Origin: JBJXFK01 sp046155505 | Lineage (GTDB): Bacteria; Planctomycetota; Phycisphaerae; UBA1845; Fen-1342 | Assembly (NCBI GenBank): GCA_046155505.1 | Contig: JBJXFK010000091.1 | Location: 1-23,672 of the forward strand | Reading direction: 5' to 3' | Length of the DNA: 23,672 bases | Shown here: piece after piece, positions 6,595-13,899 of the stretch | Layout: the number at the start of each line of letters is the position of its first letter | Numbering within the stretch: the stretch's first letter is position 1 | Notes under the pieces: model-generated | Database searches by the model: none | Seen by the model: the letters and a program-made list of their open reading frames with translations, nothing else | Told to the model about the DNA's origin: nothing | Program-made: the position numbers and the translations under genes

Positions 6595-9500
6595 TCAAGG
6601 GCCGCCTGCGATGGGAACCGCTGCGGTGTGCGTGCGAGTCAGGTTCGGCGACTCTGGTCGAACGGCCGACTGCGCCGGAGAGCCCGATTGATTCGAGTGT
6701 TCTGCTCGCGCGTCGGACTCGGATTCGACTGGACCTGCCTCCTCTGAGCGTGGCGCGAGCAGCTTGGCCACCAGCCCCGTCCACCCGCATTGGTGCGATG
6801 CGCCGACGCCGCGGCCTGTGTCGCCGTCGAAATACTCGTGAAAGAGCGGGTAGTCGCGAAAATGCGGATCGGTTGCGATTTTGGATTTTGTCCCGGCGCG
6901 CCGGGATTGGGTTTTGGATTGCTCCGGAGCACCGAAGACCGGGCGGTGTCCGGTTGCGTCACGAAGAAAAATTCGCGTGAGGCGGCGCGACAGCTCGTCG
7001 GCAACTTCCGCGATCGTGCAAAAGCGCCCGGACCCCGTCGGGCACTCGACTTTGAACTCGTCGCCGTAATAGCCGTGGAACTTTCGCAGCGACTCGATCA
7101 GCAGATAGTTCACCGGGAACCAGATCGGCCCGCGCCAATTCGAGTTTCCGCCGAACGCGCCGCTGTCGGACTCCGCCGGCTGATATCGCACCGTCATCAT
7201 GTGTCCGTCGAGCGGAAACACGTATGGCTGATCGGCGTGTACGCGCGAAAGTGCCCGCACGCCGTAGTCGGAGAGAAACTCGGTCTCGTCGAGCATTCGC
7301 CGCAGCAGGGCTTTCATACGATGCCCGCGCAACAGCGAGAGCAGCCGTCGCTGGCCCATGCCGGGAACGTCCCAATGCGAGACTAGCGCTGCCAGATCGG
7401 GCCGATAGTTGAGGAACCACTCGAGCCGTTTCTTGAACTCCGGCACGCGATCGAGCAACTCCGGCTCCAACGTCTCGACCGCGAACAGCGGAATCAGCCC
7501 GACCATCGAGCGCACCTTCATCGGCACGACGCGCCCATCGGGCATGTTCAGCACGTCATAGAAAAACTGATCCTCATCGCACCAAAGCGCCACGCCATCG
7601 CACGCGTCCGCCGAGGAGTGAACGCCCGTGTACCCCTTCGTCGCTTCGTCGCTCAGTCGCTCCGTCGCTGCCCCAATCCCATTCATCGCCTCGGCGATAT
7701 GCAAAAAATGCTCGAAAAACTTGGTTGCGATGTCCTCATACACGCGGTTGTGCTGTGCGAGCTCGAGCGCGATGCGCATCAGGTTCAGGCAATACATCGC
7801 CATCCAGCTCGTCCCGTCGGCCTGGTTGATGAACCCGCCGGTGGGCAGCGGCGCGCTGCGATCGAATACGCCGATGTTGTCGAGGCCGAGAAAGCCTCCT
7901 TGGAAAATGTTGCGGCCCTGTGCGTCCTTGCGATTCACCCACCAGGTGAAATTGAGCATCAGCTTGTGATAGACGCGTTCGAGAAACGCAAGATCGCCGG
8001 CGTATTCGCTGTCGCCCGCCGCGCGGCGCTGCGCGCGATCCATCTCGAACACACGCCACGTCGCCCAAGCATGCACCGGCGGATTCACGTCGCCGAAAGC
8101 CCATTCGTACGCGGGCAGTTGGCCGTTCGGGTGCATGTACCACTCACGCGTCAGCAGCACGAGTTGATCCTTGGCGAACGTGGCGTCGATCATCGCCAGC
8201 GGAATCATGTGAAACGCCAGATCCCACGCGGCGTACCACGGGTATTCCCACTTGTCCGGCATACTGATGATGTCGGCGTTGTTGAGGTGTGACCACTCGC
8301 GGTTGCGACCGTGGCGGCGCTCGCGCGGCGGCGGGGGCTGGCCCGCATCGCCGGCGATCCACTGCGGCACGTCGTAATAGAAAAACTGCTTGTTCCAGAT
8401 CATGCCGGCGAAGGCCTGGCGCTGCACGAGACGAGCGTCGGCGTCCGCAATGTCACGCTGGATGTCGGCGTAGAAGGCGTCGGCTTCGCGGCGGCGAGTT
8501 TCGAAGATCGCATCGAAGTCGGCGAAGGGCGAGGCGATTTTGGATTTTGTCCCGGCGCGCCGGGATTGGACTTTGGATTGCGCTCCGACGGCGACCGCTT
8601 GCACGTTCGACGGAGTTAGACGGATGCGTACCTGTGCCGAGCCGCGCGCGGGAACGTTCAATTTGAACCATGCGGCGGCTTTGGTGCCGACTTTGTCCGG
8701 GTTCACGGCTTCGGCGTGGTCGTGAATCACACGCTCGTGAAACGCGTCTTTCGCGTAAGGCGTGCCGCTATCGTTGCCGAAGAGGCGGCGCGTGTTGGTC
8801 TCGTTTTCGCACAGCAGCCATTCGCAATCGCCGTCGGCGTCGATGCGATACTGCCCGAGTTGCGCGTGCGTCGCGACCACGTAGGGTGGGCATTGCCCAC
8901 CATGCGTCGGTTGATTGGCAACGATTCCTTCGGCGGGAGAACTGTTGGGTGATGCCCAACCGACTTGTTCGATCCGCGGCCGCGTCGCGCCGTCTGCCCA
9001 CGACCACGTATTGCGAAAACACACCTGCGGCAACACATGCAGCGGCGCATCCTCCGGTCCACGATTGTGAACCGTGATGAGCATCAGCAAGTCGCGCTCG
9101 TCGGCCTTGGCATATTCAACAAACACGTCGAAGTAGCGGTCGTCATCCAGTATGCCGGTGTCGAGCAACTCGAACTCGGGCTGGTCCTTGCCCCGGCTGC
9201 GGTTCTCATCGACCAGCCGCGCGTACGGAAACTCCGCCTGCGGGTACTTGTAGAGCATCTTCAAATACGAATGCGTCGGCGTCGCGTCGAGGTAGTAGTA
9301 CAGCTCCTTCACGTCCTCGCCGTGATTGCCCTCGCTGTTAGTCAGGCCGAAGAGCCGTTCTTTCAGGATCTGGTCGCGGCCATTCCACAGCGCCAGCGAC
9401 AGGCAAAGCCGCTGCTGGTCGTCGCTCACGCCTGCGATGCCGTCCTCACCCCAGCGATACGCACGGCTGCGGGCGTGATCATGCGGAAAATAGTCCCACG

Positions 9501-9633
9501 CATTTCCGTGCGGGCTGTAATCCTCGCGCACGGTTCCCCACTGCCGCTCGCTGAGATAGGGCCCCCATTCGCGCCACGCGCCGTCGCCGCTGGTCATCGA
9601 TGCTACTCGTTGCTGTTCTTCGTTATGTGGCAT
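6595..9633 (-). CDS. GH63/MGH1-like glucosidase with in-frame repeat insertions
   Basis: A 1012-aa protein of the bacterial GH63-related glucosidases (MGH1-like), (alpha/alpha)6-barrel enzymes acting on alpha-glucosides or on glucosyl/mannosylglycerate. Characteristic blocks are WREWGPYLSERQWGTVRED near residue 20, FPHDHARSRAYRWGEDGIAG, ENETNTRRLFG, EWAFGDVNPPVHAWA (about 510-525, acidic catalytic region), NWRGPIWFPVNYLL (about 830) and GDTGRGVGASHQCGWTGL near the end. There is no signal peptide. Start 9633 is supported by AGGAG five bases upstream; an earlier in-frame ATG at 9864 would overlap the divergent gene. Three stretches are foreign to the family and arise from repeats: residues about 225-252, 351-367 and 904-920. 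The last 45 residues are a low-complexity tail. It is divergent from the debranching enzyme, suggesting joint use in alpha-glucan or compatible-solute metabolism. Exact substrate is not readable here. Confidence 0.85.
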   Translation of the reverse strand: MPHNEEQQRVASMTSGDGAWREWGPYLSERQWGTVREDYSPHGNAWDYFPHDHARSRAYRWGEDGIAGVSDDQQRLCLSLALWNGRDQILKERLFGLTNSEGNHGEDVKELYYYLDATPTHSYLKMLYKYPQAEFPYARLVDENRSRGKDQPEFELLDTGILDDDRYFDVFVEYAKADERDLLMLITVHNRGPEDAPLHVLPQVCFRNTWSWADGATRPRIEQVGWASPNSSPAEGIVANQPTHGGQCPPYVVATHAQLGQYRIDADGDCEWLLCENETNTRRLFGNDSGTPYAKDAFHERVIHDHAEAVNPDKVGTKAAAWFKLNVPARGSAQVRIRLTPSNVQAVAVGAQSKVQSRRAGTKSKIASPFADFDAIFETRRREADAFYADIQRDIADADARLVQRQAFAGMIWNKQFFYYDVPQWIAGDAGQPPPPRERRHGRNREWSHLNNADIISMPDKWEYPWYAAWDLAFHMIPLAMIDATFAKDQLVLLTREWYMHPNGQLPAYEWAFGDVNPPVHAWATWRVFEMDRAQRRAAGDSEYAGDLAFLERVYHKLMLNFTWWVNRKDAQGRNIFQGGFLGLDNIGVFDRSAPLPTGGFINQADGTSWMAMYCLNLMRIALELAQHNRVYEDIATKFFEHFLHIAEAMNGIGAATERLSDEATKGYTGVHSSADACDGVALWCDEDQFFYDVLNMPDGRVVPMKVRSMVGLIPLFAVETLEPELLDRVPEFKKRLEWFLNYRPDLAALVSHWDVPGMGQRRLLSLLRGHRMKALLRRMLDETEFLSDYGVRALSRVHADQPYVFPLDGHMMTVRYQPAESDSGAFGGNSNWRGPIWFPVNYLLIESLRKFHGYYGDEFKVECPTGSGRFCTIAEVADELSRRLTRIFLRDATGHRPVFGAPEQSKTQSRRAGTKSKIATDPHFRDYPLFHEYFDGDTGRGVGASHQCGWTGLVAKLLAPRSEEAGPVESESDARAEHSNQSGSPAQSAVRPESPNLTRTHTAAVPIAGGP
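6875..6922. repeat. 48-nt palindromic element inside the glucosidase gene (copy 2)
   Basis: A perfect 16-bp palindrome TCCCGGCGCGCCGGGA (6891-6906) is flanked by gattttggattttg on one side and ttttggatt on the other. By eye it matches the copy at 8534-8581 at 46 of 48 positions. On the minus strand it reads QSKTQSRRAGTKSKIA, directly before the conserved DPHFRDYPLFHEYF block. Confidence 0.85.
8534..8581. repeat. 48-nt palindromic element inside the glucosidase gene (copy 1)
   Basis: Same element as 6875-6922, with the palindrome TCCCGGCGCGCCGGGA at 8550-8565. It is read as QSKVQSRRAGTKSKIA in the same frame and orientation, at residues about 351-367 of the enzyme. Confidence 0.85.
8881..8960. 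repeat. Two-hairpin insertion inside the glucosidase gene
   Basis: GTAGGGTGGGC-ATT-GCCCACC (8881-8901) is the dispersed hairpin also seen at 1225 and 18125. Forty-two bases on lies GTTGGGTGATGCCCAAC (8944-8960), a related hairpin. The minus-strand frame reads VGWASPN...QPTHGGQCPPYVV, a segment of about 27 residues between otherwise conserved family sequence. Confidence 0.75.
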
Positions 9634-9855
9634 GGGTGCTCCTCGCGCCATTTTTCGGCGTGTGCGTTGTATCTGCTTGGATGTCGGGACAGAGCGGGCG
9701 TTACCCGGTGAATCGGAACACCCGTCATGCCAGGCTGCTACACGGAACGTAATCGCGGCTCTGTAGAGAAACGTTGCTGCTCGAGGGGCATCAAACATGC
9801 AACGTACTCGTGCGAGCATTGGGGTGCTCGACGCCGAAACTAATGAAGAAGGCTC
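9634..9855. other. Divergent intergenic region between two glycosidase genes
   Basis: This 222-nt stretch must hold the promoters of both the glucosidase and the debranching enzyme unless these lie further upstream. I see no hexamer pair good enough to name and no strong palindrome. Confidence 0.5.
9639..9643 (-). promoter_or_regulatory. Shine-Dalgarno AGGAG of the glucosidase gene
   Basis: AGGAG lies 5 nt before the ATG at 9633 on the minus strand. It favours this start over the in-frame ATGs at 9651 and 9864. Confidence 0.65.
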
Positions 9856-11946
9856 ATGAAACAAGTCCGAATCGACGCGTTAGCCGAGTGGCTCGAACCT
9901 GACGGCCTGGGCGGCTTTGCGATGGGCACGGTCGGCAGCGTGCGCATGCGCCGTTATCACGGATTGCTGCTAACGGCGACGAACCCGCCGACCGGGCGGC
10001 TGATGCTCGTCAACGGCTTTGACGCGTGGGTCGAGACGCCGAGCGGCGCGCACTACCTGACCGCGCAGAAGTACACGCCCGGCGTTATCGCACCGGATCG
10101 ACCCGCGACGATCGAATCGTTCGAATCGGAGCCGTGGCCGACGTGGCGATACACGCTGCCCGACGACACGAGCATCGAGCACGAGCTGTTTGCCGTCCAC
10201 GGCTCGCCGATCGTCGCGCTGCGCTGGCGATTGCTATCGCCGCACGGCGGCGTGACGCTGCACGTGCGCCCGTTTCTGTCGGGTCGCGATTATCACAGCA
10301 TGCAACACGAAAACGGTGCGATGCGCTTTGAACCGCGCGCAGATGGCGACGAACTCGTCTGGCAAACGTATGACGGCGTGCCCGAATTTCGCAGCCGCTG
10401 TAACGGCGAATATCGACATGAGCCGCACTGGTATCGCGGGTTCCTGTATGACGACGAGCAGCGGCGCGGACTGGATTGCGTGGAAGATCTCGCGTCGCCG
10501 GGTGTGCTGCGATTTGATTTGAGTGAGCGAGCGGCGGAGTGGGTGCTGTGCGCGGGCTGGAAGCCCGCAGTACACCAGAACGGGCTGGAAGCCCATAGCA
10601 CACGGAACGGGCTGGACGCCCATCGCTCACCGAACGGGCCGGAAGCTCTTAGCACAACAACCGTCCCGAGTTTCGATGAACTTCGAACGTCCGAACTCGA
10701 GCGTCGCAGTGCATTCGCAACCCCCATCGATCGCGCCGCTGATGGGTATCTGGTGAAGCGCCGCGAAGGCAAGACCATCGTCGCCGGCTATCCGTGGTTC
10801 ACCGATTGGGGCCGCGATACGTTCATCGCCCTGCGCGGCCTCTGCCTCGCGACCGGACGGTTTGACGACGCTCGCGACATCCTGCTCGAATGGTCCGGCG
10901 CGGTTTCCGAGGGCATGTTGCCCAACCGATTCCCCGACAGCGGCGAGCAACCCGAATACAACTCGGTCGATGCATCGCTCTGGTACGTCATCGCCGTCAG
11001 CGAATTCCTCGCCGCGGCGGACGCGGGCAAGACCCGCATCGCCGTCGCCGACCGCCGCCGGCTTGAAACTGCTGTGCGCGAGATTGTCGCGGGCTATGAG
11101 CGCGGCACGCGCTTCGACATACGCTGCGACGATGACGGTTTGCTCGCGGCCGGCGAGCCGGGCGTGCAGCTCACCTGGATGGATGCGAAAGTCGGCGACT
11201 GGGTCGTCACGCCGCGAATCGGCAAGCCGGTCGAGGTGCAGGCACTTTGGCTGAGCGCGCTGTGGGCGGCGCGGTCGCTGGATGATCGCTGGACCGAGCT
11301 ATTCGTTCGCGGCCGCGATGCGTTTCGCAGGCGATTCTGGAGCGCCGAGCGCGGCTGCCTGTACGACGTGATCGACGTCGATCATCGCGCCGGCAAGGCT
11401 GATCCGGCGTTTCGGCCCAATCAGATTTTCGCCATCGGCGGCTTGCCGATTGCGTTGTTCGACGACACTCGCGCGCGGCAGATCGTCGACGCGGTCGAAG
11501 CCAGGCTCTGGACGCCGCTCGGCCTGCGATCGCTCGCACCCGACGATCCGGCCTATGTGCCGCACTATCGCGGCGACGTGCGGCAGCGCGATGGCGCGTA
11601 TCACCAGGGAACGGTCTGGCCGTGGCTGATCGGGCCGTTCGTTGAGGCGTGGGTGCGCGTTCGCGGCGGCGGGCGCGACGTGAAACGCGAGGCATACGCG
11701 AAGTTTGTCGCTCCGCTGCGCGAGCATTTGAATACCGCGGGCCTCGGCCACATCAGCGAGATTGCCGACGCTGCCGAGCCGCACGCTCCCGGCGGGTGTC
11801 CGTTTCAAGCGTGGTCGATCGGTGAGTTACTGCGGCTTGAGCGCGTCGTGCTCGCCGATTCTCCGCCGCCAACGGCCCCGCGCGAGGATGCGGCCGACAA
11901 TCCGAGCCCGAAACGCAAGCGAGGAAGTAGCGTGCGGACGCGATGA
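9856..11946 (+). CDS. Amylo-alpha-1,6-glucosidase (glycogen debranching type)
   Basis: A 696-aa protein with the two-domain GDE_N/GDE_C layout. The N-terminal beta-sandwich (about 8-230) begins with the family signature EWLEPDGLGGFAMGTVGSVRMRRYHGLL. The C-terminal (alpha/alpha)6 barrel (about 290-670) has GYPWFTDWGRDTFI (D317, D321), NSVDASLW, TWMDAKVGD (D443), KPVEVQALW (E460) and YHQGTVWPW. The family hydrolyses alpha-1,6 branch glucose of glycogen-like polymers in the cytoplasm. The start has AGAAGG three bases before the ATG. A four-unit tandem repeat (10553-10661) adds about 36 residues in the interdomain linker. The C-terminus past about residue 670 (SPPPTAPRED...NPSPKRKRGSS) derives from another dispersed repeat. 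Divergence from a glucosidase and proximity of an aquaporin suggest a storage or osmolyte role, which is inferred. Confidence 0.9.
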   Translation: MKQVRIDALAEWLEPDGLGGFAMGTVGSVRMRRYHGLLLTATNPPTGRLMLVNGFDAWVETPSGAHYLTAQKYTPGVIAPDRPATIESFESEPWPTWRYTLPDDTSIEHELFAVHGSPIVALRWRLLSPHGGVTLHVRPFLSGRDYHSMQHENGAMRFEPRADGDELVWQTYDGVPEFRSRCNGEYRHEPHWYRGFLYDDEQRRGLDCVEDLASPGVLRFDLSERAAEWVLCAGWKPAVHQNGLEAHSTRNGLDAHRSPNGPEALSTTTVPSFDELRTSELERRSAFATPIDRAADGYLVKRREGKTIVAGYPWFTDWGRDTFIALRGLCLATGRFDDARDILLEWSGAVSEGMLPNRFPDSGEQPEYNSVDASLWYVIAVSEFLAAADAGKTRIAVADRRRLETAVREIVAGYERGTRFDIRCDDDGLLAAGEPGVQLTWMDAKVGDWVVTPRIGKPVEVQALWLSALWAARSLDDRWTELFVRGRDAFRRRFWSAERGCLYDVIDVDHRAGKADPAFRPNQIFAIGGLPIALFDDTRARQIVDAVEARLWTPLGLRSLAPDDPAYVPHYRGDVRQRDGAYHQGTVWPWLIGPFVEAWVRVRGGGRDVKREAYAKFVAPLREHLNTAGLGHISEIADAAEPHAPGGCPFQAWSIGELLRLERVVLADSPPPTAPREDAADNPSPKRKRGSSVRTR
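10553..10661. repeat. Four-unit 27/28-nt tandem repeat inside the debranching gene
   Basis: Units begin at 10553, 10581, 10608 and 10635 with CGGGCTGGAAGCCC or a close variant; the fourth is the most diverged. CGGGCT-GGA-AGCCC(G) forms a small hairpin. The first unit is 28 nt and the others 27, so unit 1 is read as GWKPAVHQ while units 2-4 are read as NGLEAHSTR, NGLDAHRSP and NGPEALSTT. All frames stay open. It sits in the linker between the N-terminal and catalytic domains. Confidence 0.85.
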
Positions 11947-12067
11947 GCGCGCGATCTCAGGCAGTGCGAGCGCTGGCGCATCCGAACGCGACGCGCAAGC
12001 GAGTGAAAGCACGCGCAGCGTGCGCCGTCCATCCGAACCCCGAGCGCGAGCGAGCGGGGTAACGTGC
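11899..12067 (+). repeat. Cluster of 'NPSPKRKRG'-type dispersed repeats
   Basis: Three related units run from the end of the debranching gene into the spacer, near 11899-11935, 11979-12015 and 12031-12067. All follow the pattern tccga-(g/a)c-c-cga-a/g-cgcaagcgag. The first encodes the terminal NPSPKRKRGSS of the enzyme; the other two are downstream of its stop. Confidence 0.65.
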
Positions 12068-12140
12068 TCGCTCGGCGACAACCGAATAGCGAGAACCGCT
12101 GCACGCCGCGTGCTACCCCGTCGCTCGCGCTCCGGGTTCG
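12034..12140. repeat. Long imperfect inverted repeat after the debranching gene
   Basis: The arm at 12034-12061 (begins CGAACCCCGAGCGCGAGCGA) pairs with 12112-12140 (ends CGCTCGCGCTCCGGGTTCG), with few mismatches and a loop of about 50 nt. It consists of two opposite copies of the same dispersed repeat. It could fold into a strong RNA hairpin between the debranching gene and the aquaporin, reducing read-through. Confidence 0.7.
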
Positions 12141-12185
12141 ACTGCGCGAACTCGCCCGCACGGTCCGCCAACAGGTGCTTAACCA

Positions 12186-12998
12186 ATGAGTACACTCTTC
12201 GCCACACTCTTCGATCACTGGCCCGAGTACGCCATGGAAGCCGCACTGCTCGGCTGTTTCATGCTGTCGGCGTGCAGCTTCGGCACGTTGCTTGGTCACC
12301 CCGCATCGCCGATCGTTCGCCGCGTCACGAGCGCGACTTCGCGCCGCGCGCTGATGGGCATCGCGATGGGCATGACCGCGATCACGCTGATCTACTCGCC
12401 GTGGGGCTTGCAGTCTGGCGCGCACATGAACCCGGCCACGACCATCACGTTCGCTCTGCGCGGCAAAGTCGCAGCAATCGATGCGGTGTTCTATGTGCTC
12501 GCACAATTTAGCGGCGGCGCGATCGGCGTCATGCTCGCGCGAACATTCATCGGCGGCGCACTGCGGCACGCGGCGGTCAACCATGTCGTCACGCTGCCCG
12601 GCTCGCGCGGCGTCAGCGTGGCGTGGCTGGCCGAAGTCGCGATCGCGTACGGCATGATGCTGATGGTGTTGCTCGTCAGCAATTCGCCGCCACTCGCCGC
12701 GTATACGGGCATTTGCGCCGGCGTGCTTGTCGCGCTGTACATATTCTTCGAAGCGCCGCTTTCCGGCATGAGCATGAACCCGGCCCGCTCGTTCGCGTCG
12801 GCAGTCGTCGCGCGGCAGTGGCGCGCGATCTGGGTTTACTTCACGGCCCCGCTCGCCGGCATGTTGCTCGCGTCAGCGACATACGCCGCCGTGCCTGGCG
12901 CGGGTGAAGTTTTGTGTGCGAAGCTGGTACACACGGGCAAGTGTCGCTGCATTTTTCATTGCGAGTGGCATCGCGAGAATGCGGCATCGCGGCGGTAA
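12186..12998 (+). CDS. MIP/aquaporin family channel
   Basis: This 270-aa integral membrane protein belongs to the MIP channel family, which passes water or small neutral solutes such as glycerol. Both NPA boxes are present: HMNPATT (N82-A84) and SMNPARS (N198-A200), the latter followed by the Arg (R201) of the selectivity filter. Hydrophobic segments fit six transmembrane helices, for example AALLGCFMLSACSFGTLL, VAWLAEVAIAYGMMLMVLLV and YTGICAGVLVALYIFF. The tail after the last helix is unusual: CAKLVHTGKCRCIFHCEWH has four Cys and two His spaced like a metal-binding or disulfide cluster. The start has a weak AGGTG site. It lies 239 nt behind the debranching gene, separated by an inverted repeat. 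Water versus glycerol selectivity cannot be settled by eye. Confidence 0.88.
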   Translation: MSTLFATLFDHWPEYAMEAALLGCFMLSACSFGTLLGHPASPIVRRVTSATSRRALMGIAMGMTAITLIYSPWGLQSGAHMNPATTITFALRGKVAAIDAVFYVLAQFSGGAIGVMLARTFIGGALRHAAVNHVVTLPGSRGVSVAWLAEVAIAYGMMLMVLLVSNSPPLAAYTGICAGVLVALYIFFEAPLSGMSMNPARSFASAVVARQWRAIWVYFTAPLAGMLLASATYAAVPGAGEVLCAKLVHTGKCRCIFHCEWHRENAASRR

Positions 12999-13112
12999 AG
13001 ACGACCGGAACGCGGACAAACGACAGAGGATCGTTGATCAAACCGGTACGGCGCGGTGCTGTTTGTACGCGTGCGATCATTCCACGCGTGAGGCGATAAC
13101 TCGTCGCGTCGA

Positions 13113-13652
13113 TCACGGACTGTGAATCGTCGGCGCTATCCGGCGGGCGTAGACCGCGATCAACGTGTGGAGTTCAACCTGGATGGCGTAGTACTCGTCG
13201 TCAAGCGCGGCGAGCTTCGACGTTTTCGCGAGTTGGCTGAACGCCTTGCTCGGCGTCCACGAATTCTGCGCCGAATCGAATGCGGCTTTCTCATCTGCGT
13301 GAATCGCGACCGCGCGGGCGACTATGGCCGCATGGGTGTCCGCGCCGATGCGGCGCAGGTCTTCCGGCACGAGCGGCGCGAATTGGCCCGACGAATTCCA
13401 GAACCACTGCACGAAACCGCCGTTCTTCACTTCCGCGTCGAGCATTTGGGTCGTAATGAATGGTCGCAGGTTTGCCGGGAGCGCCTCGACGCGGGCGTAC
13501 TCTTCCGCGCAGCCGCGCTCCAGCCCTGTGAGCCGCACGTCCTGGATGTGATCGATGATTGCCTGAACGAGCATGTCATCTGCGATTCCGGCGAGCACAT
13601 CCGGGTTCAGAACCGCGTATCGTTTGCGGTTTTCTCGCTCGGCGAATGTCAT
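13113..13652 (-). CDS. DUF4375 (DMP19-like) family protein
   Basis: A 179-aa cytoplasmic protein with the DUF4375 signature: a helical lead-in, then LPANLRPFITTQMLDAEVKNGGFVQWFWNSSGQFAPLVPEDLRRIGADTHA split across residues about 55-110. The key part is the EVKNGGFVQWFWNSSG block. The family is widespread in bacteria and has no established function. Some members are compared with the viral DNA-mimic DMP19 by name only. The start at 13652 has TGAGG eight bases upstream. It is followed on the same strand, 37 nt upstream, by the small zeta-toxin partner gene, so it may be the third gene of that transcript. Confidence 0.75.
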   Translation of the reverse strand: MTFAERENRKRYAVLNPDVLAGIADDMLVQAIIDHIQDVRLTGLERGCAEEYARVEALPANLRPFITTQMLDAEVKNGGFVQWFWNSSGQFAPLVPEDLRRIGADTHAAIVARAVAIHADEKAAFDSAQNSWTPSKAFSQLAKTSKLAALDDEYYAIQVELHTLIAVYARRIAPTIHSP

Positions 13653-13689
13653 CGAGTGTGCCTCAATCGTTCATGATCGTCTGCGGAGA

Positions 13690-13899
13690 CTATTCCAAGT
13701 CGCGAAGCGGGCCGTCGATGTCGATGTCTTCGGCTGGAATCATCACCACGCGGCCATCTCTCCAGACGGACACGGGATTTCCTGCCAGCTTGTTGGCCCG
13801 CAGCGCCTCGCGCGTGCCGCGCCGCAGGGCCTCCAGGATCAAGCCGTCTTTTTGGAGGCATGCGGCGATATCAGGACTCTCAGTTGGATTCGGTATCAC
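13690..13899 (-). CDS. Small partner protein of the zeta-toxin-like kinase
   Basis: A 69-aa protein starting at GTG, with AGGGGA about eight bases before it. Its first 20 bases overlap the end of the kinase gene in another frame, so the two are probably translationally coupled. The C-terminal half (REALRANKLAGNPVSVWRDGRVVMIPAEDI) follows a pattern I associate with small proteins encoded next to zeta-like kinases (GNPVxVWxDGxVVxIPxE). Size and position suggest an antitoxin or accessory subunit, although it does not resemble classical epsilon antitoxin. Function is inferred from context. Confidence 0.72.
   Translation of the reverse strand: MIPNPTESPDIAACLQKDGLILEALRRGTREALRANKLAGNPVSVWRDGRVVMIPAEDIDIDGPLRDLE

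Noticed and set aside
10553..10661. Tandem repeats considered as a CRISPR array
   Set aside because: Units of 27 nt are adjacent without unique spacers of 30 nt or more, lie inside an open reading frame, and no cas genes are present.
11805..12584. 259-codon minus-strand open frame
   Set aside because: It covers the end of the debranching gene, the repeat cluster and the aquaporin start. Composition is Arg/Ala/Ser-rich without domains.
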